DNA of 64,000 nt from Monomorium pharaonis (Eukaryota; Arthropoda; Insecta; Hymenoptera; Formicidae), in NCBI RefSeq assembly GCF_013373865.1, contig NC_050467.1, positions 24,450,996 to 24,514,995 on the forward strand, read 5' to 3'. Position numbers and translations under genes: made by a program. Shown piece after piece: positions 50,501-62,699 of the stretch. Below the pieces are notes generated by a model, which ran no database searches, had not been told where the DNA came from, and worked only from the letters and a program-made list of their open reading frames with translations. Position 1 is the first letter of the stretch; the number at the start of each line of letters is the position of its first letter.

Positions 50501-53500
50501 CTCCCACACGACTAAATCCCTTTCAGATTTCCATAAAAACTCTGATAGCCAGCTTAATTAATGAGCCGTTTATTAACGATGCATATTCCTCATTTATCAT
50601 ATCATCTTTCTACTAATTAATTAAATACCTCTTGTATTAATAATTAATTAATTAATGGTAACCTAGTATAATTTTTCTTAAAAATTTTATTAAAAATGTT
50701 TAATTTGTGATTTAATGAAATATTAGAATTAAATAAGAAATAACGAGTTGCAAATTTTTTGTAGAGTCTTTGCCCTTTAATTAAAAAAAAATTCATGTAA
50801 TTTGAATAATTTTTCACAAAGTTGCATCACTTTGAAAATTGCCTAAAAATTTGATCAAAATTTTTGTCTAATTTTTTTTGCGCCAGTGTATAATCTTTGA
50901 GAGATACCCGATAAGAAACTCGTCATAAATATGGAAAAACGCGGCATGTGCTCATTTATTCGCAAATGACATTCTTGTCGTTCGTTGAATGCGTTTACGC
51001 TTCATTTTCCTTTATAGGACAACGTATGGTTTGTCGAGTGAATTATCGGAAGAAATAAATGGAACTTTATATCGCGGAATCTTATTTTCTTCAAACATAC
51101 GGACAACATGTCCGATACCAGTTTGACGCTTTGCAACTTGCAACATTTTTCCTGAACAATTTTACATGAAATTTAGAATAAATACAATTTATCTTTTGAG
51201 AAAATAACGAGAGAAGTGTTCATTCAGTTAGGCTTCCAATTGCTCGAAACTGTTTTTCGAATCGTGCCAACTAAAGATAAGTTTTTGTGGTCCAGTAAAA
51301 TATATCGTTAGTATATTAATGGGGGATCATAATACTATCTTCTCTTTTACTTGATAAACTGATTTTAATAATAATCTTATTTTGTTTAAGTCTTATTCTG
51401 TTACGTTGTAGTAAATAACTAATAATTAATAAAAATGATATAATTTTCTTATTTTTGTATGTAAATGTTTCTATATCTTTATGTAGGCATTTTTTACATA
51501 TTTGATGATATGTTTTATATTTCCAAATAATAATTTAATAATGTCACAGCATTCACAAATATTTACGAATTCTGTTGGCTTGCGCGTAAATGTTTACAAT
51601 TAAAAATGCTTCGTCAAATCTCAGAGAAAATTACTAAAATACAATTACGTCTGCGTATTTGTAACGTGATCCGCAGGGGTGACATCGAAGCACAAGAAAC
51701 GCGCAGTCAAATGACCGCAAGGAACACGATACGCTCGTTCGCGGTCGTATCCTCGCCCACAGAAAGAATTGATTAAAAATTGTTTTTTTGTTTCGCATCG
51801 TGTATCCTGTGCACATTATTCTTCGTATCTCGTTATCAAGATTTATGCGATACAACAATATTTAATAATTTATTATAGAGCTTGAATTTTATTAATATAT
51901 TAATTCAATAATCAAATATAATTTCCGTCAAATATTTTTATGAAACGATGCTTGATTAGCGCGCATCTTATCGAAAGTTCACACACAAAAGCGCGGAAAA
52001 AATGAACGTTACAATGCGGAAAATTGCGTGCGTCCTCGAATTTCTGTGCGAATACGCCCCGTTCCGTGACGCGATTTGTTGGATGCTTATTCCAATTAGC
52101 GGCCATGAACAAACGTTCCTTTTTTGTCATTAATCGGCATTCGATCGTGCAGAGATTTCACGCCTGAGTCTCTCCCGCGATTGCTCGTGGAAATTGAAAA
52201 AAAAAAAAAAATAAACGGTATGCATAATCGCTCGTGATTTCCTCGCGGTGAGAGGCAAAGAGGGAGTGTCTCCATTTGCATCAGGATGTCATTGTTATCG
52301 CGCGCATCGATATAAAAAATGTGAATTATGATTTAGTTTGCTACACTATCACCCCGCTTGAAAGAAGGGGAGATATTAATTTGAAGGCCATTTTTCATTC
52401 TGTCTTGCGAAGAACATCCCACTTTTCATATTCATGCCAACAAAAAGATTTATATCAAACAAACGTTTTAAATAATAGATTAACACGAGATGACTCCACA
52501 TATGTGTTCTATAGAATCTTATCTCACACATTTTTGCATAAAAATCTGAAAGATCTTTCTTTCAAGTTTTTTATCTCTTGTTTTTAGTCTAATTTAATTT
52601 TGCTCTCCTATTCTTTTCTTTTTATAGCTATATTATACTTTAGAGGATTGTTGTCGACGGTTGGTTCTTTTTTGAATTCTTGTTAGTAATTTACTCGACA
52701 ACTAAGGGTGTATATAGCCGCAAGTCTCTACCTTGTTTGCCAGAAAATAATAGTAGAATCCTTTCTGGAAAATGAGGGAACAAAACGTCAAGGGCGAAAT
52801 ACAGGAAAACTCAAGGCTGTTGGAATATTGTCGATCTTACTGCTCAGGGAATTCCATGTACGTATGTTTGTACGTAGCTTTCTCGAGAAACGCGCGAGGG
52901 ATTTTATTGAGAATTCTCGAGTAATACATACGGTCCGATAAATAACCGCTTCGAGGGAAAGAATTTTTGGTAAATCATTTTTCCTTACTAAACAAACTTT
53001 TTCTTTTCTCGCAATGAGGATTTCCTCATTTGTATTTGTCGCGACATTCATTTAAATGACTTTAGCAAAATTAAGAGAAAGGTGCAAAGACTTTGCAATC
53101 TATTATTAAAAAATATTTTGCATTCAATATTCCTTTATAATTTCATAATAGCTATGATATATTAAAGATTATATCTTGCAAATAATGTAAAATTACAAAA
53201 AAAAGACAGTAAATAAACTAAAACGTTTTTCTTACTTTGTTAATAAAAAAAGATTTTTTAATGATCTATATAAAATTTAAAAAATATTAAAAATTGAAGA
53301 AAGATATCGCGCGACTAATTTACTTTACGATCACAATTTGCAATCAACGAATTGACAAGAAAAAGATAGAATAAAAATCATTTACTTCCGGATAAGATTT
53401 GCTGAAGATTTGCTGCAAGATTGCGATTAAATTTTGCAATCAAGCCGACAATTGAAATCAAGAAAGAGAAGGCAGACTAGAACATCGAAGAAAACATCTA

Positions 53501-55181
53501 CGCGCACGCAAAATAAAAAAAAATAAAGGGGCGAAAAATAAATCACAAAGATGAATTAGAAATAAATTAATTTATTTTGTTGATGTTGGGTCTGACGTGT
53601 GATAAATCACGATATATCTCGGTGTCCGACCAATCCTTCGGGACGAAACGTAATACAAAGAGCTCTGAGAACAAGTTGAAAGATGAGCAGCGAAGTGGTC
53701 GAGAGAGAGAGAGGAGGAGCGGAGGACCCATAGACGGGAATCAAAGTCAGGCAAGTCAAGGGATGACACTCTAAGCAGTCAAGGGCACGATTGCTGTGGG
53801 AAAGAATGACGAATTTTCTGCGGGCCAGTCGGTCGCGTCGGCCCGTTTGAAATCGTTGCTATAACTGATGGGCGCGATTCTAAAGTTGAATCCACGGTAC
53901 CACGGGACTGTGCTGTGGTCATTCGTCGCGTAGAAATCGCATCCGCTTTGATCGCAATTGCGTGCAACAAGTATCGTCGCGGATAAGCTTGAATACCTTC
54001 GCGTGCAGATCGCAAAATCCGCTAATTCAATCGTGTTATACTAATTGCTGAACATCACGTTGAATAAATTAATATCGCAGAAAAAATTCTACGAATACAG
54101 AACTCCATCCGTACGCCAGTGAACAATATATTTCAGCTGCCGTAGAAAAGAAAGATCATCAATCCTATATTAAATAACAAATATTCAAATTTGTTGAAAT
54201 TCTTATTAAATTTCTCCCGGGAGAAACGAACAGTTTTCTCTCACTTTATTTTACACCGCCGATACATCGTGACTGATGGCGAATTCGCTGTCGCGTCGCG
54301 GAGTTCTCGAGATACGATTTTTCGTCATCTACTTACATATGCAGCAGACGGCGAGTATCCTCACGGACTCATCGGGCGGCGTGCAGTCCGGGAAGAGCGG
54401 TTTGAGAACGTAGACGCTAAAAGTTAAGGCCACGATAGCCTGACTGCAAGGTCGCACTATCATGCACTCGACCCATAGCCTGATGAACGCCAAGAAGGGC
54501 CCGAAGGTCTCCATGATGTACGCGTAATCCGCACCTGATTTCTTGATCATGCAGCCGAGCTCGGCGTAACAGTAAGCCCCTATCTGTCGACACAGAGAAT
54601 TTATTTGATATACACACGTCACTACCTACATTGAAACGTGTTTATCGATCTGTATTAATGAAATTACAGAAAAATTCTTTTACGCTCTCTTTAATTTTTA
54701 AAAATTTAGAGAAAAAAAGTGGAAAGTTACGTATAACAATCTCTCTAATAACTTTTCTAAATGTTTTTATAATATTTCCTTGAAATTATGCAACTCTTAG
54801 TAGAATCCATTAATTAGAACTCATACATAAACTGCAGTATTTCTGTATATTTTACATCGTCTTAAACAAAACTAGACAGAACGATAAAATGAAGAAATTG
54901 TTTTCTGGCTTAACAAAAGGGTTAGATTATGCATATACCATGGAATAAATTCCGGAAGTCATCCAAACTAGAAGACTCGCGTTCACGCTTCCGGTATATT
55001 TGAGGACGCCCGTCGGACTGACGAAAATGCCGGATCCGATAATGGAACCGACGATGACGGTAACGCCGTTGAGAAGTGACATTTTTGCTTCCAGCTTAAT
55101 CTCCTCGTTAGGTTTTTCGGCGGTAGGGACTGGGTCATAGGGCCCCTTCTCGCCATCCTTGATGCTCCCCGATTTTGACAT
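44438..55181 (-). CDS. SLC7-family amino acid transporter light chain (y+LAT/LAT2-like), 10 coding exons
   Basis: This is a plasma-membrane amino acid exchanger of the APC superfamily. Members work as a light chain disulfide-linked to an SLC3A2/CD98-type heavy chain and exchange large neutral, or neutral and cationic, amino acids. The ten exons join in frame to 494 codons, the usual length, with about 12 membrane segments. Visible features: cytosolic N-terminus (1-33); TM1 with GSIIGSGIFVSPTG (45-58), the unwound substrate-binding segment; GAYCYAELG (83-91); SGADYAYIMETFGPF; RPCSQAIVAL; Cys148 in LFPDC, at the position that bonds the heavy chain; WATRVQDIFTYAKL; GLFAYNGWNYLNFIIEELK; STFGAVNGILLTSSRLF; and the family C-terminal stretch VPMYASPVETG. 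It resembles fly CG1607-like and human SLC7A6/7/8 proteins, and substrate choice cannot be read from sequence. The ATG at 55181 is 5 nt after an acceptor. Confidence 0.95.
44900..44992 (-). CDS. Transporter coding exon 9
   Basis: Residues 439-469 plus 1 nt, GYGCLMILSSIPVYLIFIAW then KNKPKFFQKAV. Acceptor TCTGTCTTAG, donor GTAAGT. It encodes the last membrane segment. Confidence 0.94.
45266..45393. mobile_element. Long near-perfect palindrome (MITE) in transporter intron 8
   Basis: The left arm of about 60 nt starts TAATATTGGGCAATATTAAA and ends TAAGTATTAAAAGCACT. The complement of the right arm starts TAATACCGGACAGTATTAAA and ends TGAGTATTAAAAGTACT. The two arms match over almost their whole length with about ten differences and leave a loop of only about 5 nt. 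Read as RNA this is one long hairpin. It starts 77 nt past the exon 8 donor. Confidence 0.8.
45471..45630 (-). CDS. Transporter coding exon 8
   Basis: Residues 386-438 plus 1 nt, LSIGVSVLCLPWLRWSQPNL to VPMYASPVET. Acceptor TTTGTAG, donor GTAAGC. Confidence 0.95.
45916..45990 (-). CDS. Transporter coding exon 7
   Basis: Residues 361-385, ALLSMLYLCSSNIFRLINYV to GFATW. Acceptor TTTTTTCCAG, donor GTAAGC, phase 0 at both ends. Confidence 0.94.
45991..46581 (-). other. Transporter intron 6
   Basis: 591 nt, GTAAAT...TTTTTTCCAG. AT-rich and otherwise empty. Confidence 0.85.
46582..46782 (-). CDS. Transporter coding exon 6
   Basis: Residues 294-360, TYANRLFGVMAWTIPVFVAL to TPAPAVICM. Acceptor GTCTGCAG, donor GTAAAT, phase 0 at both ends. 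It includes STFGAVNGILLTSSRLF, the strongest family block. Confidence 0.97.
47118..47241 (-). CDS. Transporter coding exon 5
   Basis: Residues 252-293, (R)NLPRAIAISCTLVTVVYVF to LGSEAVAV. Acceptor TATTTAG, donor GTAAAT, ending in phase 0. Confidence 0.95.
47393..47531 (-). CDS. Transporter coding exon 4
   Basis: Residues 206-251 plus 2 nt, GHTQYFTFDNTNTEVTSIAL to IIEELKDPI. Acceptor TTTTTTCCAG, donor GTAAGA. The GLFAYNGWNYLNFIIEELK motif is family-typical. Confidence 0.96.
47532..48781 (-). other. Transporter intron 3
   Basis: 1250 nt, GTAAGT...TTTTTTCCAG. Nothing else recognised. Confidence 0.85.
48782..48907 (-). CDS. Transporter coding exon 3
   Basis: Residues 164-205 plus 1 nt, CILAFINCWDVKWATRVQDI to GAYQLFT. 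Acceptor TTGTTTCAG, donor GTAAGT. Confidence 0.95.
48908..54336 (-). other. Transporter intron 2, 5.4 kb
   Basis: Runs from the donor GTAAGT at 54336 to the acceptor GTTTCAG at 48908. It contains a poly(A) run at 52197-52211 and short AT palindromes near 50640. Near 50880 the complement reads TACACTGGCGCAAAAAAAAT, which looks like one end of a foldback element, but I could not find the other end. No exon-like ORF recognised. Confidence 0.75.
52197..52211. repeat. Poly(A) run
   Basis: About 15 A residues; it could be slippage or the tail of an old retroposed sequence, but nothing supports the latter. Confidence 0.7.
54337..54583 (-). CDS. Transporter coding exon 2
   Basis: Residues 82-163 plus 1 nt, IGAYCYAELG to VRILAVCCI. 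Acceptor GTCGACAG, donor GTAAGT. It carries Cys148 in KPLFPDC, the expected heavy-chain disulfide. Confidence 0.95.
54939..55181 (-). CDS. Transporter coding exon 1
   Basis: Residues 1-81, MSKSGSIKDGEKGPYDPVPT to WMTSGIYSM, donor GTATAT. The acceptor TGTTTCAG ends at 55187, leaving AAAAA as 5' UTR in this exon. An ATG in frame further upstream (55229) lies in the intron and is not used in this model. Confidence 0.93.
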
Positions 55182-55722
55182 TTTTTCTGAAACACCCAAT
55201 AAATTATACTTTGAAATCTTAATTTTCACTCAACATTCACTTAACATTAACTTCTTAAAAAAGAAACATTTACATATTTAATTTTACAGAACACTTATTT
55301 AACGCGATTACATCAAATATTAGATAACATTTGTGTAAACCGTTTTTGATGATTATTTTTATTTTACTAATATTTGCTTTTTATAAACTAGTGTATTTTA
55401 TGTGAAATAGATGAATTTACGGCGAACCCGTAGATTCTCACCATGAGATTTCAAACGGTACAACAATACGAGTACTTTTTGATGTTGCAACGTCGCGTAA
55501 TTAGAGTAAATTATTTGTGGTGATAATATTAACAAAATAATGCACGTAAAAAAAGCGCATTTCTTATTTTAAATAGCCGCCACGGTAAAATGACCGCCAG
55601 TGTACGTGCTTTTATGTACATCAATACATCGACTTGCATCCCAACTTTCTTTGGTTTTGCGGTAAAATAACCGAGAAAATCGAAGTTTTATAGAGTTTTA
55701 CGATAATTTATGTTTTATTATG

Positions 55723-56097
55723 CACTGTTAAATATTAAAAAAATTGAATTTAAATTAAATCATGAGTTAAATAACACTTTGTTATTTTTAATTAACTTCC
55801 ACACGTGTTGAAATTGATTATTTTAACACAACAAGTATGATTAAAGAAGCAATTACATTACATTTAATTCCATTTCTCTGGTCGAACTGTTCAGTTTCAA
55901 AGTAAGCAATGTTTACATTAATGTATGCACTTATATAGTAAATAGCAAACTAAATTTCATTCAAATTAAATTAAATAATACTTGCGCTAAATTGTTTAGC
56001 ATCATTGTTTTAATTAGATTAACATGTTGCGTAGAGAGGAACAGAGAAAAAATAAGTCAAAAAAGGATACAAATTCAACATTATGAACTTAACAGTG
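55723..56097. mobile_element. Dispersed palindrome-ended element, copy B
   Basis: The left end CACTGTTAAATATT and right end CTTAACAGTG form a perfect terminal inverted repeat of CACTGTTAA. The internal blocks AGTTAAATAACACTTTG, TTGTTATTTTTAATT, TAATGTATGCA and ATTGTTTTAATTAGA align in order with the copy at 14717-15057. About 375 nt, no coding capacity. Confidence 0.7.
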
Positions 56098-59000
56098 TGC
56101 GTTTATTCCGCTCGGCAGAATCCCACGGCGGTGTATCCGCTTGATATATTTTTCATTCGACGGTCCCGCCTTAGAGAGATCGTGCGGATAAAAGTGTCGC
56201 AATTTGTTTGGGTATACGTGCAACGTAGTGTAATATCTTACGTAACCAGTTGACAATCCCTCTACCCTGATTATCCGCGAGCTACTGGAATAATAAATCG
56301 ATGATTGTACGGAGGCGATCGTATCCCGTCACGCGAGACTCACGTAAATCATCGTGGAATCCTTTTTTTTTCAGCGTGTTGTTTCTTTACTTCCTGAAGA
56401 TTTATTTATTACGTGTCTCGGAGTCTGTCATGAGAGAGGAAAGAATTTCATCTTGGTACAGAACGTTCTTTTTTTGGTACATCTCGTCGTGATATTATCA
56501 GATATTTGTAGACCGGCGACTTATTTTGTAAGATTATTTGCATTACCCCCGGAATGAAGATAACCGGGGGAACGTTATCTGTGCCATAAAATGTCAAAAT
56601 AAAACGCGGGGAGTCCACCTTCGCGTTCCCGTTCTTTCCTCTCATCGGTTTTAAGTAGCAAGATGGGAACGGTGTATAAACCGCGATCCCGTGCTTCATG
56701 GCCGGCGCGCCATCCTTCCGAAGGACTTCTCGTCCTGAATAATGCATCTGACAATCGCGCGAAACAGGACGGCTGAGAGCGGGATCTCTCGTAATGAACA
56801 GCGTCGATTTATCTCGGAGAGAAGGATCTCCCTATGTACGTGGGAATACGGGCGCAGGATTCTGCGTGGTCGGAAAGTCGCTTTTACTTTTCTTCGAAAA
56901 CTCGCGACTCTCATGGCACACAGCGGGCAACAGGTTCGCCCTGCGAAAAATTCTTAATATCCTGTCATTCCTAATATCGGAATGAAATAACCATTGATTA
57001 TACATTTCGATCCTTTGAATGTCGATACTAATGAAAAAAAAAAAGAATATCGGAATTCGAAAGAATAAGACGGCATGCAATCTCGAAAGAAGAGTCAGCA
57101 CTTGAAACAATGTTCTTGAAGTTTCTGTACAATAATACTAACTGTCGCGTATGTTTTCTAACGCGCACACATAGTATATTTCTAGCTGTTATTATTAATA
57201 CAATATAATTTTTACTGTTATGTTAATGTTGCCGCAGCGAGGCTCACTTGTGTAATACTCGTAACACTCACACGAGATAAAAGACCGCGAGTTAAACGGC
57301 TCTTAACTTTTAAGAAGCACAGTTTGACGCAACAGAAAAACATACAGGGAAGCTTTATGAGAGTACAACCGCGACACGTATATATTATACGAGACAATGT
57401 CATGAGAGGATCTAAGAAATGTTTGTTGTGTATAATCAGAAGACCCTATGGACGATCTCCTTTCGCTCCCCTTCCCGATTGGCCACAGCGAATTACAAAT
57501 ATTACCGCGGAACGCAGAGACAACATTCGTTATTACTGTTTATGTTGGTATACATTTCGGTTTTCTGCTCGATTTCATTTTTACTTACTTCTTTCCGCGT
57601 ATCTATCGAATGCACTAGGAGAAAAGAAATTGGCTTCCGCTATCGCGCTTTCTTTTTTAGCTCTATCATTTATTAACGTGCTTCGCGTGACTTCGCCTCG
57701 TGTGATCGAAGTCGATTGTTACGTCGCGGCTGTGAGACTAAGAGAAAAATGTGAGTTTTTGGAGAGCGCAATGGTAATGTGCAACGTAACCGCGAAATTA
57801 ATTAGAATTCTGCGTCATTGATGCACACCTTCACCATCGCCCGACAAACAACCTGGCAAAAACCTGTTCTTTGGTGCAGCACTCCTGCTCGTGCGCTCAT
57901 TAATCGCGCTCATTAGTATAAAATATCAAAACAACACAATATTATCTATTTTAACGATCGTCTGATTCGCCGATCGACCGACGAGCCCCTGTCGCGCCCC
58001 GTCTGTTAATGTCATCTCTCGTCTGACTGGTTCCAGATTGATATTGCCGATCGCTCAATTTTCAATTGACTATGAACTAGGAATTTCCCAGATGAGCAAT
58101 TTGATTGAACGTCATGTTGAATGTTTCTTTTTTTAATTATTAGGAAAGTCTAATGTCCTGTGATATTTAGGACGTGATAAAATTCACTTGATAAGATTGT
58201 TGGCTTGTTGCTTCTGTATTTCAGTTTTGTTTACAAAGATTTTGTCACAGAAGAAGAAATAGATTAATTTATCGTAACAAGGCTACAACTTATTCCGTGA
58301 ATTCAACAGTTGTGACTAAGGAGACCTGATAGTTCAACAAAGTAGTTATATCTCAAAGCAATTATCAATATGCGAATTGAAGAAATTCTTTGTTACAATA
58401 AAAATTACTAATGCAACAAGTTCTTTTCATTACTTACGAGTATGTTTCGTTAACATTTTAATTCATACATTCGATTAATTTTTGCAAAAAGTTATCTTGC
58501 TCTATTAACAAATTTGTTAAAGTGTTATAACATAAAAAATTATTTATAATTGCTGATTTTATTAAAACTTTGTTACTGTAATATAGAAAACTGGTTGTCC
58601 GTATATTACGGCTATAGATATATCTGCTGAATCAATAAAATTCCTAATTGCTTAAACGAATCTTTTTTTCAGTTTGGCATCCAAAAAATTATCCTGATTG
58701 GAGCGTCGAGCTGTTGCTTGTAATGTAGATACGATGAAAGGTGGAATTAATGTTACGGCGCGAGGCTAAATTATCGATGCGAGTAAAAACAACGAAGACG
58801 TGCGAACAATTGCGAGGTTTCTTTTCCCATGAATATCCAATAGAATAAATCCGCGCTATACGTCGTGCTCGTTGGAGTATGTCGGAACTTGCTGACAAGG
58901 GATTGCCTGCCCTCGTCAAAAGATTATTTTTGCAAGAATGTTTTTATAAATTGTTTGACACAATTTTTTCAATCTTTCGTACCATTAGATAATAATGTTA

Positions 59001-60002
59001 TTTTGCCTCGCAATTCGTTCATTTGATTTACAAAAATTTAAAAATATTAACAAAAATATAAAAGAAAAATTTTTTCTGATAAAAGTATTACATCAGAGAG
59101 TTGATAAAAAATTCTGTGAAATAATATATGAGAGAGTAGGTGAAGGGTCAGTAATTTATTTATGGAGATTGTAAAGAGCTTGGCTCTTGAAGAATCTCTG
59201 TGTATTATTAATGAGCTAGTTTGTAAAATAACGCACGCGGCTATTTCAACGAGAAATACTCGGCTGTGCTCGAAACTTTGCCAACTCGAGCCTCTCTACG
59301 TGAGCCCTAAAGTTAACGTCCTTTTGGCCATCATATCATATGGAACAGTTGTTGGTTTGTTCACATCTTCGAATCGCCACGTGCCCGTGGCGTTTTTATT
59401 TGTATCAACGATGACGTATCATCTCGCTCGCCATGCGATATATCTCTCGCGTCGAGTATCGCGTCGTCTCGCGTGTTGTAATCCAAACCAATCCTGGAAC
59501 ACATTCCGCACGCTACATTTTTCTCAAGCGAGAAAAGTCTCCGCAGAAAGCAGGAAGTAACCGTGAGGGTGTTAAAAATAGAAAATGCATCACGACGGAA
59601 AATTGCCGCGTTATAAGAGAAAATAATGCTTGTCCGATTTTTCAAAATTGTGTTCTAAAAATAACGTTTCGCTGCATAATTAGAACGTTCCTGCATAATA
59701 AAATCGCGCGTTTATATCCCGATGCGAATAATTTTTGCCAAGACTACCAAACTTACGCGAGTTTCCGAGAGCTGGATGCTCACGAATATTCACCGTTGTG
59801 ATTTTGCATTAAGATTCTACCGTTGTGCCCCGTGAGTTTAACACGGTGCAGAATCCCCTCGATCGAAAGCACGTAATGCGTTAGTCCGGCACTCGTACTG
59901 CTTCAGCTGCCTGAGAAATCACACACGTACGAAATCCTGTGTACGCATATACTACCTACCAGCGTTTCTTGTTCCATTTTTCGTGCGTATGAGTACAGTT
60001 GC

Positions 60003-60023
60003 ACGCGCGCGCGTGTGTGTGTG
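60003..60023. repeat. (CG)n-(TG)n dinucleotide run
   Basis: Alternating purine-pyrimidine CGCGCGCGCG then TGTGTGTGTG, a Z-DNA-prone pattern. Confidence 0.8.
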
Positions 60024-61710
60024 CATTCGTGAAAGAACGTTCGAAAAGGCTTTGTCCAGGCCTTAGCAGGCATTATCTAGGACCCCTACTTCGATACCGG
60101 TTCCTAATGTTCGCCACTTCGGACCAGACAAACGAAACAGTCGCCTCTACATAAGTTTCGTCAATCTAATGTATTTTCGCGCGCAGCTTTATTACGTACC
60201 TCTTTTCCTTTTATTTTTTTGTTTAACTTTTGATTCGGGACATTTATCCAATAAAGCTATCAGTAAAGTATTAATTTTAAAAGATTAAAAAATTATAAAA
60301 TGTAAGGAAGATTTTGTCAGATTGATTAAAAGATTATAAAATAGATTGAGGATAATATCTATTTATACGGTTCAATTTTATATCTGTATATAAGTGTTGG
60401 ATTTTTTTTAATACGATGTTTTAGTATGATGAAAGTGTCGCGGTTGCACTTTTAGTGCTGACTAAGTTCGCGACGAGTCTATGGTACCCATGAAAGTCTA
60501 ACCGAATGTTGCATCATGTGTTTTTATTGATCCTAAACCTCCGTGCCTGCTGCCGCGTGTCGGCCTGAGGCAAACTGTGCTTAAACGCACCTGAGGCGAA
60601 GGTAAAGACACCGGTACCATCGATTACCTTCCGTCAAGAATGATAATATGTCTTTTGCGACATGAGAATGACGAATCGCCTCGTTTCCCATTAATTCACA
60701 TCTCGGCTTCATGTAAAATGCTTAGGATAGCCTAACTATACATGAACAGCAGAATCGGTGTTCTAACATTTAAGTTAATCATCACAAATTAATTTCCCAG
60801 AGTGTTTCTTCTGTTTCCCAAATATTATATAATAATCTTAACAGGATTTTTTAGTCAAAATGAAACAAAAATAGTGAGTATTTAGAAATATAAAAAGAAT
60901 TCGAATTGGAGTAAATTTTTATTTTTTAAAACTCACTACGTATACATAAAATTTCTATTTAAACCGATTTATAATCATGTTGAAATATTTTCAGATTACT
61001 TCTGGAAATCTGTTATTATTCAGAGAAGCTACGTAAATGGCGTTTTCATGCTGGTAGTGACATAAATTGCTGTTTTCTCGCGATGCAGAGTTTACTTCTA
61101 TAATTGCCGATGTGATAAAAAGGGTGACTATCAGGAGAACATTTAGCATGATTAAAATTGCGCAATATTACGCATTCGTAACTCGTAGAGTCATCAGCAC
61201 GACAGACGTCTCAATGTTCTAAATTGCGACCTTTGATATTTCATTAAATATTGATATTCGCTGCGTGAAAATGAAATTTCCATCATTTCGCTTTACAATT
61301 CCGTCGCGAGATATTACGTAAGTGCCAATATTTGCCCAAGCCGCAGTTATTAAACGTCATTGACGAACGTCGTTAACTAATGTAAAGAAGGAGGAACAGT
61401 TTCCGGATGATGTTCGAGGAAGATTGTGTCAAGCGGAAGCTTGCGGCATTGTTGCAGGCGTGGGTCGTTTCCGTCTACCGAGAAAATTACCAGTACGAGG
61501 CGCGAGTGAATCGCACAGGTCCTGCTCGCGCGATCTAATAAGCTGATATTATACGAGCTTCCGACTCGCGAAGCAAAAGAGTGCGCGGGCTCTCCGACAC
61601 TCGAGTGCCCTCGAGTCGCGTGCTCCTCTTTCGAGAGCGCCCGTATCCGCGCGATAACGTTAACCGACGACGAAAGGGCCGTCAGTTCGCAACGGCGTCA
61701 ACGGCAACGA

Positions 61711-61750
61711 GGAGAGAAAGAAAGAGAGAGAGAGAGAAAGAGAGAGTGAG
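61711..61750. repeat. GA-rich microsatellite
   Basis: AG/AAAG purine run in moderately GC-rich sequence. Confidence 0.85.
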
Positions 61751-62699
61751 CGAGACGTCGGACGACGAGAAAATCAATAGACCACGTGGGTCGCCGACCG
61801 CGATTTTCTGAACCTAGTTTTAGCCCCTAATGCCGCAGAGATAATGACATGTCGGCCGAATCGACCAGATGTATAGAAACGCTCGTTATATTCGCCTTCC
61901 TACCGTGTTCCTGCGATGTCGATAATAAATCTAGTGACGTCACAGGTTGATATTTGCACGCGCGGAAAGAGCTGAAGAGTGTTAAGGAGGCGAGAGTGTG
62001 TTAAGCGAGGAATTCCTCGCGACGAAAATGCATATTCGCGAAAAAGTGGTTCGTGTTCTCGTCAGATAGAAAAAAAAAGAGTTTCTCGATGGTTTCAAAG
62101 TGCGCATCTCTTGCCGCATAAAATAATGAGAAAAATTTCGCGTATTCCTTCGAGTATTTTTCTGAAAAGCAATTATTTTTAACTTTCGCATTCCGAGATC
62201 TTTGTTGCATTTCGTTATTTATAATATAAATCAAAACTAAAACTTGCCGATTTGTAAAATATAATAAAAAAGTAATTGTAACGAAAGCTATAATATTCAG
62301 TGTTGTTAGGAATTGTTATTACAAGATATCTACGAGTTCACTATTTATAAGACACGATCGATGTCAAGATATTATGCACTCAGCAGCACGTGTGTTATCG
62401 AATCGGCTTGTAAAAAGTCCATTAAAATTATTCGCGATTCTCCGAAATGTCGTTTCCGAAAACGTGTCGAATCCACGTCAAATTTCGATGCTATTGCGTC
62501 ATCGTTAAATTAGAATAATTACATCATCGTTCACATTTCTAAACAACAAAATATATTCTTAGGTATTAGTAATAATTTTTAATTTTGTATTTCATTTCTT
62601 TGTGTAATTTTTAAGCAACATTCTCCAGACAGTCATCATCCATCTGCGAGAGAGATTTCAAGAAAAACAGTCTCGTCGTTGTAAAAATCACACGATTTC

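Noticed and set aside
57324..57821. 165-codon plus-strand open frame
   Set aside because: The listed start is TTG (first ATG at 57357); the mixed composition shows no domain and no splice context. Could be tested by homology search, but I cannot support it.
59162..59560. 132-codon open frame with one hydrophobic stretch
   Set aside because: No recognisable family, ordinary length for chance in this composition, no neighbouring exon signals.
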